From contig NC_087069.1 of NCBI RefSeq assembly GCF_963678635.1, positions 47,012,276-47,076,275 on the forward strand: a stretch of DNA of 64,000 nucleotides, given 5' to 3'. Positions 35,730 to 48,850 of this stretch are shown here, piece by piece. A program made the position numbers and the translations under genes. How positions within the stretch are numbered: the stretch's first letter is position 1; each line of letters opens with the position of its first letter. Source of the stretch: Symsagittifera roscoffensis. Lineage: Eukaryota; Xenacoelomorpha; Acoela; Convolutidae. A model generated the notes under the pieces. That model searched no databases. It had not been told where the DNA came from and saw only the letters and a program-made list of their open reading frames with translations.

Positions 35730-38335
35730 ATCTTTTGAAATTTTTCAAGTTATTTGATGAAGCGAATCGGAAAGCAAAATACAAATTTCCAAGCAAACCA
35801 TTCCAGCTATAAAAAAACTGAAATTTTTCAACGTTTTTCATAAAATAAAAAGCTTTGCGAAATAGTCAAGTGATTCAAAGCAAACTAATGAGCGAAAAAT
35901 TTTGAAAGATTTCAAATTATTTCATTGTACGAATTGAATGGCAAAAAGTTTTTCTATTAAAGATATTTGAGCAAAAACACTTTAAAAATTTTCAATGGGT
36001 TGCTCAGATCAATTTTTTTTAATGTTACCGTTTTGCTATATATGCCAGAAATGCAAGCGATGACAGCTTACATATTTCAAGTTATTTCATGGAGCGAATT
36101 GCTTTGCAAAGTGTTCCATTTTTCTATACAAGCTGTTTAAGCGATTAAATTTTTGAAACATTTCAAGTTATTTGATTAAGCGAATCGGATGACAAAAAAC
36201 ATAAGGCTATTCAAGCATTTAAATTTTCAAAACGCGCTTTGGCAGCTAAAAAAATTTGAAACACTTCAAGTTATTTTAAATAGCGAACATTGTCGCAAAA
36301 AGTTAAATTTTTTTCTTAAATTTAAAGCATTGAAACTTTGAAACAATTAAAATTGATTCTTAACCGAATCAGTGCCTAAAATGTTGAAAATATAATGAAA
36401 AGAAAAAAAGTTTAAAAATATTTCAATTGGCGAACGTTTTTGAAAAGTATTTTGCTTTGCAAGCTATTCAAGCATTCAACGTTTACAATATTTCAAGTTG
36501 TTTCAAAGAAAAAACTGTTCCCGGATAATTCAAAAATTTTCATTTAAGCTACGAAAGTTTGAAATATTTCCATTTAAGTCTTTGATCGAAGCGTTTTTTT
36601 AAATAAAGTTTTCTAAGCGAGCTAATAAAAAAAACCTTAAAAAAAACTTGATTTGTCTTTTTTAAAAACTTTTAAGCAAGCTATTGAAGCTTTGTAAATT
36701 ATATTTTTTTCAACTTGTTTCTTAGACCGAATGAATTTGGGAAAATTAAAGTTTTTTTAACCAGTTATTCAAGTGATGGTTTTTGAACAATTCCAAGCTG
36801 TCTCTCAGACCAAATCATTTTGCAAACACTTAAAAAAACAAGCTACTGATGCTACTGAAGCAATAAAAAAATTAAATATTACCAGTCCTGCTTTGACCGA
36901 AACGTTTTGGGAGAGAATAAAACTTTTCTAAGCAAGTTATTGGAGTGATGAGCTTCGAAAAGTTCAAAGTTGTCCTTAGACTAAATCAATTTTGAGGAAA
37001 TTTGAAGTTTTCTTATGCAAGCTAATGAAGCTATCAAAGTGGGAAAATTTTCAAGCTGCTTCTTAGACCAAAACATTGTGCGAGAAGCTTAAGTTTTTCT
37101 AGGCGATCTATTCGAGCGACAAATTTTGAAAATTCGATTTCTTCATTGACCAAAAGGTTTTGCAAAAATTAAAACTTTCGTGTTCAAGCTACTGCAGCTA
37201 AGAAAATTTGAATCACTTCGAGCTATTTCTTGGACCGAAACATTCTAAAAAAAAAGTTTTTTAATCGAGTTTTTCAGCAATGATATTCAACTTATTCTAG
37301 GTTGTAAAAATTTAATTTTTCTGGGCGAGCCCTTTCAGCTATGAAAACATGAAACGCATCAAGTTTTTTCATGGACCAAATCAGTGCCCAAACAGTGTTC
37401 AAATTTTTAATATGCTTTAAGTGTTCAAAATTTTGAAACTATTAAAACTTGAATAACTTCAAATTATTTCACAAGGCGACTCTTTTTGGAAAAAGTTGAA
37501 GTTTTTCTATGCGAGCGATTCAGGCATTTAAATTTTGAAATGATTCATAGACCAAATCAGCAGTCAAAATGGTTACGCAAGCGATTCAATTAACCACACT
37601 TTGAATTTTTTCAAACCGTTTCGCAGACCGAATGAGTTCTCAAAGTCTACAAGTTTTTCATCAGCGAAACATTGAAGTTAAAAACTAAAACACTTCAAAT
37701 TCTTTCATATTGCAATATATTTTGCGAAACATTATGAATTTCCAATGTAAGCACTCAAAGCAGTGAACTTGGTTTTTTTCATGTTCCTTCATGAAGCAAA
37801 GAGTTGACATAATCTTCAGGTTTTTGTTTCAAGCAGCTGAGGCAAAAAAAAATTGAATCATTCTGTTTTTTCCTGGAAACAAATCGTTCTGCAAAAACTT
37901 ATACTTTTCAGAACAAGGTTTCAAGCTCTGAAAACTTGAAATGCGCATCAAATTCAAATTTTCTCTAGCAAACTGCTCAAGACTAGAAATTTTTCATGAA
38001 GCAAATCTTTTCTAAAAAAATTGAAACTTTTCTCTTAAAGCCATTCGATTAATGAAATTATTCAACTTATTTCTCAACTCTATCAGTTTGCGAAAAGCTT
38101 CGGTTATTCTAAGCAAGCTATCGAAGCGAATATTTTTGATCTTTTCCAAGTTTTTTCCAAGAGCAAATCAGTATGCAAACAGTTCAACTTTTCTATCAAG
38201 GTATTCCAGCTATGAAACCTTGTTAAGTTATTTCATAGACGGGTAGAGTCTCAAAACGTTCAAAATTCCTAAGCAAGATATTCAAGCGTAGACAATTTGA
38301 AACATTTTAATATATGTCATTGCCGAGATCAAACG
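35730..38335. repeat. Degenerate satellite-like tandem array, about 2.6 kb
   Basis: A sentence-like unit recurs about 25-30 times: TTGAAACATTTCAAGTTATTTCATGGAGCGAATC..GCAAAAAGTT..AATTTTTCTAAGCAAGCTATTCAAGCG (written here as separate blocks). Recognisable landmarks CAAGTTATTT, GCGAATC and TTCTAAGCAAGCTATT recur at intervals of roughly 80-105 bases. Copies are strongly diverged and there is no conserved frame. Confidence 0.85.
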
Positions 38336-38514
38336 ATAGAGGCTGTTGATTTGTTTCAGACTGAAATTAAAATGGTATCAGAAGTTTTTTGAAGACGAGT
38401 GGGTCGTACTGTCTAGCCTTGAAGTTGAATCAGGTTCATTTTCTTAATCAAAATAATTTTAGAAAAATTCAGACTTCAAAAATTTCGATGGTCGCTCTGA
38501 ATGAATCTGGTTTT

Positions 38515-38760
38515 CTCCCGGGTTGACCTCCATACACCGAAAATGGTTATCATACAATTCCCATTCCCAAGTAAGTTTGAAAATTAGGCCCAAAAATTTT
38601 TTTGTTTTTCTTAACCGCAAATCGAATTTCGTACGCAAACAAACATTTTTCCGAAATTTTATTTTGCATGCAAAATTTAATATTTTGTGTGCATAACGTA
38701 GTCCTGGATACGATAAAATTGGCTTTTATTTTCTTTTCACTTCATTTTTTTTTCAAAAAC
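38515..38760 (+). mobile_element. CCCGGGTTGA family, partial copy
   Basis: Starts CCCGGGTTGACCTCCATACA and continues with ACCGAAAATGGTTATCATAC. The stretch 38625-38725 (ATTTTGTGTGCATAACGTAGTCCTGGAT) matches 27290-27325. The other end is replaced by the tandem repeat that follows. Confidence 0.7.
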
Positions 38761-39490
38761 GCTAAAAATTCCTATTTCATCGCTGTCTTTCACAATTTAT
38801 ATAACAAAAGTAACAAACTTTTATTTTTTGGCAAAATTTTTTAATGATGATTATTTTAAATTTTTGGATTTTCAAGGCTTACATTGACATTGATCAAGGC
38901 TTACCTTAACACCTCATACAAAAAAATAGAAATGCTGTCTTTCACATCAGAACAACAGGAGGCGCAGACGGAGGCAATAATGCATAGAAATGCTTTTTTA
39001 GGAAATGCTTTTTTAGAAATGCTTTTTTAATGATTTTAACAAACGGAGGCAACAATGCAACAATGCAATTATTTTCTTTCCACTTCATTTTTTTTCAAAA
39101 ACGCTAAAAATTCCTATTTCATCGCTCTCTTTCACAATTTATATAACAAAAGTAACAAACTTTTATTTTTTGGCAAAATTTTTTAATGATGATTATTTTA
39201 AATTTTTGGATTTTCAAGGCTTACATTGACATTGATCAAGGCTTACATTAACACCTCATTTAAAAGAAATAGAAATGCTGTCTTTCACATCTGAACAACA
39301 GGAGGCGCGAACGGAGGCAACAATGCATAGAAATGCTGTCTTTCACAATTTATATAACAAAAATAACAAACTTTTATTTTTTGGCAAAATTTTTTAATGA
39401 TGATTATTTTAAATTTTTGGATTTTCAAGGCTTACATTGACATTGATCAAGGCTTACATTAACACCTCGTACAAAAGAAATAGGAATTTT
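38760..39490 (+). repeat. Three tandem copies of a 150-230-bp unit
   Basis: A block from TTTCACAATTTATATAACAA through GGCTTACATTGACATTGATC to ACACCTC appears at about 38788-38913, 39128-39258 and 39340-39468. The first two are followed by the AGAACAACAGGAGGCGC-type segment, which also recurs at 39785. Confidence 0.9.
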
Positions 39491-39532
39491 TCAAATCAGA
39501 ACAATGTGTGTACGATCTTATTAACAATTAAA

Positions 39533-40004
39533 CTTCCTAGTCGAAACAATTAAACTTCCTAGTCCTAGAAATTGAAATTTTTACCCTTCTGAGCGTGAGC
39601 AGATCATGCTGATTGAATTAACTTCTGTTAAATTTACGGAGCTTTTGATCACCCTATCACTCTGGAACAAATCGGTTTTTCTGCTGCAATTAGTCGATTG
39701 CAGCATCGCTTTTTTTTCCAATTAAGTTACCAAGATGACATTGTGTGTACGATCTTCAAATTATTTCACTCTCACGTTCAAATCAGAACAACAGGAGGCG
39801 CAAACGGAGGCAACAATGCATAGAAAAAAGCGATGCTGCAATCGACTAATTGCAGCAGAAAAACCGATTTGTTCCAGAGTGATGAGTTGATCAAAATCTC
39901 CGTAAATTTAACAGAAGTTAATTCAATCAGCATGATCTGCTCGCGCTCAGAAGGGCAAAAATTTCAATTTCTAGGACTAGGAATTTTAATTGTTTCGTAG
40001 GAAG
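39533..40004. mobile_element. Foldback element with arms of about 180 bp
   Basis: 39533-39716 and 39826-40004 are near-perfect reverse complements, for example AATCGGTTTTTCTGCTGCAA on the left and its complement on the right, separated by about 110 bases that include a copy of the AACAACAGGAGGCGC segment. The arms would form a long hairpin. No target duplication was established. Confidence 0.88.
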
Positions 40005-40573
40005 GTGCGAAGCTAAGATTTTGTGGAGGTTGCGTTAGGGAGGTTCTTTCATTAGCGAGGTTCTTTTTGTCCCTTTATTTTTTTCATTTCATTGAACTTC
40101 TCTTTTCATTTTGTTTAGTTACCCCCTACCACACAAACCGATACACGCATCAACCTCCTCAAAGCGTCGACCCCACCCCCTGAAAGGGTGTAGAATATTA
40201 CTTTTACTGCATTTTGCGATCACTCGGCCTTTGATTTCTCATTTTTTTTATTATTCAATTGTAATCGTCAGCAACATTAAAAGGTCAGTTTTTCATTTAA
40301 AGTCCATGAAATTTTGCAATATTTTTTGGTCTTTTTTGTGTGTTTTTGTTGAATTTGAGATTTACAGTTAGATCTTGAAAAAGTTTAGTTCTCATTGACT
40401 GTCTTTGGTTTTCATTTACACTTGCTTTATTTTGTTCTTGAAACTTTGTGTGTTATTTGTGTTTTGTGTCTGTTTTTTTTTTGAAAACGTGATTGCAAAA
40501 CGGGTATCGGCTCTGAAAAAGAGCTGATTTTTTGGATCTGCTTCTTTCACGTGCTTTGTATTGAGTTCCAAAA

Positions 40574-41099
40574 ATGCCACCAAAAAAGCTCCAAAATTTA
40601 TTGAAGAAGCTTTCAAGGAAGCGGAGCACGGTATTGTCAAATCACTTGAGGATCTCACTGCCAGGCAAGATTCAAGAGCATTTGTCGCGAAAAGCCAAGA
40701 AAAACTCTCCGATGCCATACAATGCTACCAGAAAGGAGCAGTTTCCCACTTTCGCGAAAAGGTAGTTTTCAAAGTTTTTGTCGATTTGAAGAGAGACTTA
40801 GCCTGGTGGCTTAACATCATGGTGGACTTCGCGAAGCTCAACTTTGACCCAAATCACCCTAAGATCGCATGTGTTATGAAAATCAATTTTTCCGACTGTT
40901 TCTTTAAATTTTAGGCCCTTGTTCCCAGTATTTTCGTTGATGAGATTAGTTCACAACGATAAGGACAAGACTATCAAAAGTTGCCTTTTGTTGAGAGCAT
41001 TCGACGAGAAAATTCGAGGAATCGTCAAAAATTATATGAACCGTTTTTTATGTTTGTATCAATTAAAAGACTTTGGAAGCCAGCCTGATTTGAGGTGAA
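40574..41099 (+). pseudogene. Decayed helical protein gene, family not recognised
   Basis: An ATG in good context (AAAAATGCC, 40574) opens MPPKK, but the long sensible frame is the neighbouring one (to 40911), suggesting a one-base slip in the A run. That frame is a helical, charged protein (PKFIEEAFKEAEHG, LSDAIQCYQKGA, LAWWLNIMVDFAKL). After a possible 48-base intron ending TTTTAG (40912), a second helical stretch (40915-41097; DKDKTIKSCLLL, FDEKIRGIVKNYM) continues in an incompatible phase. It could be a host gene or a transposon capsid; no motif decides. Confidence 0.4.
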
Positions 41100-41255
41100 A
41101 TGATTGAGTTGCTTCGCTAGAAAATTCTAAAAAAGAATTATGATCCATATTCGTTGCCCGCGGGTGAAGCAAAGATAAGCAGAGATTAGCTTGAAGTTTT
41201 TACTCCACAAGAAACAGAACAGCAGCTCGTATTTTGGTGGCTTCCGTCATGGATA

Positions 41256-41433
41256 CCCGGGATGACCAAAAATACTAGTCATACAATTTCCAAAACAACT
41301 ATAAAACACCTTTAAAATTCGATTAAACTCATTTTGCAAAAATATATGAAATTTTTTTGACTAGCATTTTTCCATAGACTAAGTGTAGGAAATTGTATGA
41401 TTAGCATTTTCGGTCTATGGAGGTCAACCCGGG
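41256..41433. mobile_element. 178-bp MITE, CCCGGGTTGA family, short form with TA duplication
   Basis: The ends are inverted: CCCGGGATGACCAAAAATAC on the left; on the right the complement reads CCCGGGTTGACCTCCATAGA followed by CCGAAAATGCTAATCATAC. TA lies immediately outside each end (41254-41255 and 41434-41435), as for Tc1/mariner-type insertions. No coding content. Confidence 0.85.
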
Positions 41434-41435
41434 TA

Positions 41436-43859
41436 TATGTTCCTAGTTTGTCACTGCTAGTCTGTTTATGCTAGACGACGAAAAGCTTTGAGAAATTAGA
41501 AATTTATTATATATTGGGATAAACTGATTCAGCGTCAATGAGAGAAGTGAAGACACTTACTCAATTTGTCTGGTTTTTGGTATTTTTTTTAAAATAAAAG
41601 AAGTCCATTCAACCAACTATTTTTCGCTTTATGACCTTTGATGACGCTGTCCATCTTCAGAAAATGTTTGATTCGATCATTCATGAAATTAACTTTTAGG
41701 ACCTTCATATCAGAAGCAGTTGCAGAGCGTTTTGAACGGAAACAAAAGATATATTAGATAATCAGAATTTTTTTACTAAAAGCAAACACAATTATACCAA
41801 AAGGATATCCGGTTGCTGTGCAAGTGAAAGAATATATTCCGACCATATTCTTAAGAAAACTGTTTAAAAAAATTTCTTTCAGTTAGTTACGTTTTTTGTG
41901 AGTTTTGTCGTAAAAGAATCTGAACAAAAACTTAGAGCTTAGGCCTATTCGACAGTCTAATAAATGAGGCAAATTGGCTTTTTTGTCGAAAAATGTATAA
42001 AAATGAGAAGGCTTCGCGTTTTCAAAAGAATGTGTAATGACGGAACAACTCTCAATCATTGGCCAGCGCGAGTTAGGGACTCTATTTTAGATCGAAGCCC
42101 TGGCTTACCATCAAAACTACCTCCCACTCCTTTTCAAAGCAGAATACTTGAACTCAACTCACCAGCCACAGAACTCAGACATGCCCGCAGCCATGTTGAC
42201 ATCGAGCAGCAGCGAATACGAAGACTATCTTTCTTCACTCTCCCAGTACAACCATGATTGTGTGTAATAATTCGTCAGTAAGGGCTGCAAAACGTTACTG
42301 AATGAGAGCGTACTTGCAAAGCTTCCAAGCAACGTTGATGAATCCTCGTCAGTTCAAGTGAGCACAGTTGAACCGTCTCCACTCCTGTAACTTTAAATCT
42401 GAAACTTGCTATGAAATGTTTCAAAGAACACTCGGTAGATTTCCTTGCAAATAAAAAAGTATTTTTTAATAGTACAACAGTTTTTAGTGCAGTGGAATTC
42501 AATATTGAAAAAAAAGATTTGATTAGGTTAGCTCAAAAATCTAGCGATGTTGTGCTTTTATGACTTCTCGTTTTAATTTAAAGTGCCTTTAATTTATTTA
42601 TTTTTAAGTATTCACAAACGATCAGCTAGTCGTTTTAAACGTTGCGGAGAACAGCTTCTTGAACACTAGGCCTTAAGCTGAATTGATGCCGTTTAAGCTG
42701 TGATCTAACCATAAATGACTCCTCTAGCTCAAACATGCCATCTCGCCTTCGATCGGCGGAGGGACATGTTTTAGCCTGATTTTTCCGGGTAACTGAGAGC
42801 CTGAAATAGAAAATCATGCTGCAAAAAGAGGAAATTTGGTTGGCTTTGGAAACTACTGATCACTCGAGACTAAAGTTTTATTACCTTTATGACCGATTGG
42901 CGAAAAGTTAAAGAGATATTTCACACTGGGCAAGCGAAACTGATTTTTGACCATTGATACCTTATCAAAAAAACTCCTCCAACGTTACTGCAAATGGTCT
43001 TAGATAATTCCAAAGACCTGTTCTTTGTAAAAACAAAACGAGATAAAAATAATTATTCAAATAGTTATTTAAATTGGTCACGATAATTTAGAATGGACAA
43101 CAAACTCCAAACATCATTCCAATAAATGGCGCAAAATTGTTTCTTTGATTGAGTAATTTGGTTTCTCACTCAAACATTTTTTTTAATTGAGCTTGCATAA
43201 AATTGTTTTGTTATTTGATATGCGTTACAGGTGACCTGTAACTGCCAATGTATCTGCCGATGAAAAATTCGCGATGAAATTATTTGCTCAAACTTTGAAC
43301 GCTTGCTTGATAAACGGGGTTCGTCTTAAACAGCTCAGAGAGCACAAAGTGCGGATCAAGGTAGAGTTTGCCTGTTTTGGTACATCGCAATAAATTACCT
43401 CGTTTTCTTTACTATGTAGGTCTACAATACGCCATAATCCAGGATCAGCAAAAAAATCTGAAATCTGATCATCAGTTTCACCGTCAGTGCCTGAGAACGA
43501 CGAGTCATCACTAGCATAGTTTTCCTACAAATTCTTCGACTATTTGCATTTATCAAAGACTGGGGACTGATCGCTCGATATCTGTGCACTCATCTGCAGA
43601 CACGAATTTTTAACCCAATTGAGATACCTGCTTTGTGTTTCCAATTCGGAAATTAGCGTAGGCTAAGGACCTGATTCCGTCGTTGCCGTAGTGAAGCTTG
43701 TTATCCAGAAGTAACAAGGCAATTTTTTAAAATCATCTGTAATCAGAAATTAATTTTGCTAGCTATTCGTTTCATTGGCTCTTTGGTTGATCAAATGACT
43801 ATGAATACATACCTTATGAATCAATAATTTCTTCTAACACACCTCTTTTGTTATTCTTA
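41436..43859. other. No clear gene; isolated exon-like fragments
   Basis: A helical fragment at 41632-41697 (FDDAVHLQKMFDSI) and one at about 43246-43361 (ADEKFAMKLFAQTLNACL), the latter ending at a GTAGAG donor-like site, resemble exons in amino-acid style but cannot be chained in frame. The 97-codon ORF at 41964 has no recognisable content. They may be relics of the gene at 40574. Confidence 0.3.
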
Positions 43860-46290
43860 GGAACAGATCCTGAATCTTCAGTAGAAGATTATTTAAACGC
43901 AGTCACTGCTAACTTAATTTTCAAAATAAAATTTGAACCAGTGAAAACGCCACTTTAACAATTTTTCGATACATAGACGCACAACTTTAATCCAAAACAC
44001 ACTTGATGGCGCAGACCAAAATTGGTTTTCAGTTTTATCTATAGATATAAAATCAGACTGAAAAGTTTTCACAGAAAATGTTTTGAAAATGTTTGAATCT
44101 GAAAGAAATAAACAACATTAAAGAGTTCTATGCAATGAAATTTGTAGAATCTCTAATGAAGCAAATAAACAATCAGCAGTAAGAACTGAACATTAGTAAG
44201 AAAAGGCATATTCTCTCATTACGCATGGTTACAAAAACCTCAAAATGACAGAAGTGTAAGTGATGACTCTAACACCACGAACTCTTAAAACAGCAACGAA
44301 AAAGAAAGCATCAAATCCATCGTCAATCCGTGAACCCGATTTAGACTTCCGAAAAGTGGTAAATAATCTAGAACATACTAAAATCTTTATGAAAATAGAA
44401 GAAACAGAAAGTTTAAATTTACAATACGTCAGCAATATCAAACAACAACTTCACAAATTAATAATATTTATGACTCTGACACTGAATTAGCAAAAAAATT
44501 ACTGAAATGATAAACATCCACGACAAAAAACCAAAATGCAAAGGTAAACCATCATTCAAAAAATGATGAAATTATTGTAGACGATATGGACACAGCATGC
44601 TGAATGCAGACAAAAGCCATCTTTCTATCAATATATGAAGTAAGACCAAAATTTGCTAAACAAAAATATCCATAGTATTAATATTTCAGGAAAACCAATA
44701 GATAACAATAACCCTACCGAAATAATTTCTCGGAAAATCTCCATATCGATGAAATTCACAAAGTTTCCCACAAATTAGAAATAACAGATCTAATAAACAA
44801 AATAACCAATATCGAAACAACTACTCAATAGCAAACTAAAACAGAAGTAATTACTCAAACTATAATATGAACCCTTCGTATACAAATTACAGGAACAGAT
44901 AACATTCAAACGAATATTCTAGAAATTTCTCGTATAATCGAAACAGAAACTATTCAAAAAATAGAAATAGACAGTAATCAGACAACAGATCACGAAATTG
45001 TTCACACAAAAGATCAAACTACAACAATAGTCACAGCAGATTACGCAAAAACTCCAGGAATTGAATCTTAAACTACCCAAACGGACAAAGAAATCATTCT
45101 CAGTCACCATACAGAAATTACACACAATATACAAGTTCTCAACAAAATTATAGAAGTAGCACACCTAAACATCAACGCCAAATTAACCAACTAAAATCAA
45201 CTGAAGTAAATCAACCAGACACACCCTTTATTGACGACACAGAAAATTGGGAAATACAATTAAACCACATACATTGTGAATCCACAGATGATAGGAGCGA
45301 AACAGACAACAAACTTTCATTAAACATTCTTCAGATTGAAAATGAATACGAAACATCAATTGATTCGAATTATTACCAAAACAGTGACAACTTCGACAAT
45401 TTTGAAGCATCAGACGATGGGCAAACCACAATTGATCATAGTAAACAAAAAATTGAAGAAAAAGCAAACTTAAAAGCAAAATAAACTATAAATCAAAATA
45501 AAACAAATAAAATACAACCAGCTACAAAAAAAATTGACAATCCCAGTTCTCATAGGAAACGCAAAAAGTAAAGCTTTTCAACCACCAAATTTTCAAAATT
45601 ATTTTCTAATTGACTCACGAGCGGAACAAAATAGTATAAACATCCCCATGTAATGAAATGCATACGATACACCCAAAAATGTCACGTTCAAAAAATCAGA
45701 CAAATTAGCACAAGGATCGAATACAACAAATTACAGAAAAACACAATAATCCTTGTTCCAGCACGAACAATGGAACAAACTAAACTTTTAAACAAACCTT
45801 TCAAACAAACATTCCATATCGCTGATATAAAGCACAATTTCGTCGGAAACCCATTCATTACGAAATATATTCCCACTATTAATATCTCTAATAGGAATTA
45901 CACACAAAAGATAAGTATATACATAGATAGAATGAATAATACGTAAATAGTATAATTATTGCTACTCTAATATTCTTTCAAAGAACTACCATTTTTCGCA
46001 AAAATTTACTCGATATAAAACCAAGAACGTAAACTTCTGAAACCATTATCAGGATAAAAAAGGTCATCAATATAACGTTCGTCAAATAAACAACGGTTAT
46101 AAATGTCGGATCTTGAATTCAAACCAATCCATAGATTTTTTAAAGTAATTATCTCATCTATCAAATACGCAAAAAAATTCAGATGTAATCTTTTTACACG
46201 TTTACGACAATTCAACGTACAAATTTCGTTACCCTAGGACTTTTAGGATTTAAAAGGAAATCAATTAGTTGAGTTTTGAACGTTAAAGAA
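43860..46290 (+). mobile_element. Second Ty3/gypsy relic: gag, protease and start of pol
   Basis: Translated in all three plus frames, the region is a heavily mutated gag-pol. It reads a capsid start (TDPESSVEDYLNAVTANL, 43864), a capsid C-terminus (SSIREPDLDFRK, 44320), a knuckle remnant (NYCRRYGHS, 44575), an Asn/Ser/Tyr-rich spacer ending STPKHQRQINQ (45155), and a protease segment at about 45590 (FLIDSRAEQN) where Arg replaces the Gly of the D-S/T-G triad. It fades out near 46290 before RT. No LTRs were found. Confidence 0.8.
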
Positions 46291-46879
46291 TTTGTTGCAT
46301 ATATAAATTCGCATTTTGATTTTAGTTAGAGGCTTTAGAGACACTTACTATTTATTTAGATAGGCTTGAGTGAAGAGTATATTTAAATAATCCAGCCTGC
46401 AAGATTGCTTTTAATCAATTAGGACGACTGATCACTTTGTGGTGACATGAAAGGCTTGGGTAATCTCTTGATGATGGAGATACTTTCATTGCTCCTTCTA
46501 ACCACAGAGTTCCCTAATTTTAATATTCAGGACCAATAACAACTAAAGTTTCCGAAGGGAAGAAGCTTAGTAGGATAATTTAGCTTGTTGGTTGGCAGGA
46601 CTGTCCTGCAAACTAACACCTTTTAAAACCTAAGAGAAAAAGTTTTAAATCAGGGCCTTGACATTGGAAGTCAGTAAAAACGTTTTTATCTTAAGTCATA
46701 CCCTCGATAGTGCAGGTTAATGAAAGAATTTGGAAGGCTATAGTAGTGTGGTATGATGCCATTTATATTCTGTGGTGAGTCGATATGGCGTGGATAAAAG
46801 TGATTTAGTGCTTTTTGTAAATTCTGTTCAATGGCACTGTACCATTTTTACGAAGACTACGAGACTCAATGGGGACACT
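46291..46879. other. No gene recognised
   Basis: Base composition rises toward neutral GC here. No frame or repeat was identified. Confidence 0.4.
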
Positions 46880-47640
46880 GACCGGGCTGTCCGGGGAGTA
46901 TGTGACTTTCGACCAGAGTGTACCAAAATGCAGATTTGTAGTCGTACTTGTTGACCTGGAAGATTGACAGTTTTAACGGATTAGTAACGTTTTTTAAAGG
47001 ATCAGACGAATTGTGAAGGTCGGAAGATTCTGGAATTTTTAAAATTTAAAAATTTGAATGGTGACGTCACGCTTCTGAGAAACGTCGAAACGGTCATTTT
47101 TAGAAGAAAATTGGAAGAAAAACACAACAACGATAGTTGAGATAAAAATAACGACGAGAAATAGCTAAACGCAACTGGAAATTATCAAAGACCGCTCCCA
47201 TTTGTAACAATTGTGCCGCTACACTCGTTACAGAGCAATTCACGCAAACGGTGAAGGGTGTTGGGACAGTGTGTCCAGCCTCTTCGATGGAGATGATGAC
47301 TTTTATCTACTGAACAAAAACAATAGTAACATAATGACTAGTAATAGCCCTGTTTTTAGGATTGACCTCGTGGTCTGGTGATACTGAGACCAAGCCATGA
47401 GCTCACTATTTCTGCATGTAATTAAAATAATTTGGGCGTTCTGGTCGAAGCCGGAGAACAGTCCCGTTTTTGTCGACCCGATATTAGGAAAACCACCAAA
47501 AGAACTGGCTTTGGTAGAGACGATGAAAAGCATGTAGAGCTTCGTTTAGACGCTGGCCAGTCGTTTGATAGCATAGCATTTTTTTCAGTCGGTATGGTTT
47601 TCCGGGCGAATGTTACAAATTGATAGGTTCTTCATATTTG
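46880..47640 (+). repeat. Long direct repeat, copy A (LTR-like)
   Basis: Matches 48851-49800 throughout, for example GATGGAGATGATGA, TTTTATCTACTGAACAAAAACAAT, GACCTCGTGGTCTGG and CCAAAAGAACTGGCTTTGGT. Lacks a 180-base segment present in copy B. Confidence 0.85.
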
Positions 47641-48850
47641 GCGCTAAATTCATCAACCGTTGAGTAAATTTTTTTAAGACGGAGTTTGTCCCATCTTGGA
47701 ATATCACACACTTAAGTTGTTTTCACTATATTGGTCAAAGACTTCGAATTTCTCCTCAGTGGAGCTACTCCTGTATGCATGAACAACCGTATCATTGGGG
47801 AAATTTTCAATTTTTTACACTAGCAATTATACTTGAACCAAAAAATAAATTTACACACTCTTCTGGTATAGGAAAAAGCGAAAAGTTTTTCACAGTTCTT
47901 GATACTTCTTTTGCTTTCGTCGATGATGACTGCAGTCTGCCATCCTAGTCTGCTTCCGATGTTTTCTCAATAAAGTCCATTATTTTACGATAACCTTCCT
48001 TTTGGTCGTACAAATCGGAGTAAGTCTTGTATAATGCTGATTTTTGAAGTCCATTAAATTCTTCTTGGCTAAACTTTTTGCTCGACGTGTTTAAAATGGA
48101 TGCAAATGACTGGTAACTGGAAGGAAAATATTTGATAATGACTTCAGATCCTGTATTTCTGCTAAATAAATTAAATTTAATGTTGAGGTAAGTTTCTTTT
48201 TCTGCAAATTGATTTCCTTTTCTGCTGGATAATTTTCTTCTGCAAATATAAGTTTCTTTTTTCCTTTCCCAAATTTATTTTATTTGCTTGTCTGATTCGG
48301 TCAAGCAATGACTTCCTGTTTTTCTGCTGATAAATATGTTCTGCTAAAGCTTTTTCTGCAAAATAAATTTCTTTTTCTGCTGAAAAACATTTCTGCAAAA
48401 CAGTTTTTTTTTCTTTTGAATAGCTAGAATTTTCTTTTACTACTAAATTGTTTTTCTGTAACTGTCTTTTTCTTTGGCCAAATTCGGTTTTTAATACAGA
48501 TTTTCGAATAAAGCATGAATGGAATTTTCCAAATTTAGGGTTTGATAAACTAATGTACGGATGTTTCGTCTTAATTCGAATCAATTTCCTAGTTCAGACC
48601 AATTTCTATCTAAACGACTGCATTTTTGTTTTTAGAGAGTTTTCATTTAGTGTTCGAAGGGCAGAAAGATTAAAGGCAAAAATTAATGAAAAAAAGTAAT
48701 TTTTCTACTAAAATGTTTGTCCTATTTGCCTATACTTTTATGATGGTCTAATATGCCTAAATTATGTTTTTACGTCAGATCTTTTGATCACACCAAGCAG
48801 CAAAAACTACACAATTTGGAAAATAAAAGTTTCTAAATTGTAGTTTTTTT
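47641..48850. other. 1.2-kb interval between the direct repeats, with a pyrimidine-rich minisatellite
   Basis: No conserved coding frame. 48185-48480 is an irregular array of TTTCTTTTTCTGC units; the 135-codon minus-strand ORF at 48177-48584 is a frame through it and is not a gene. Confidence 0.6.

Noticed and set aside
35730-38335. CRISPR-like array
   Set aside because: The repeats are diverged and AT-rich with no constant repeat/unique spacer alternation, and the DNA is eukaryotic.
41964-42257. 97-codon ORF starting with ATG
   Set aside because: No domain, no splice context and no similarity to neighbouring fragments; left unannotated.
48177-48584. 135-codon Lys-rich ORF on the minus strand
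   Set aside because: A frame through the TTTCTTTTTCTGC minisatellite.
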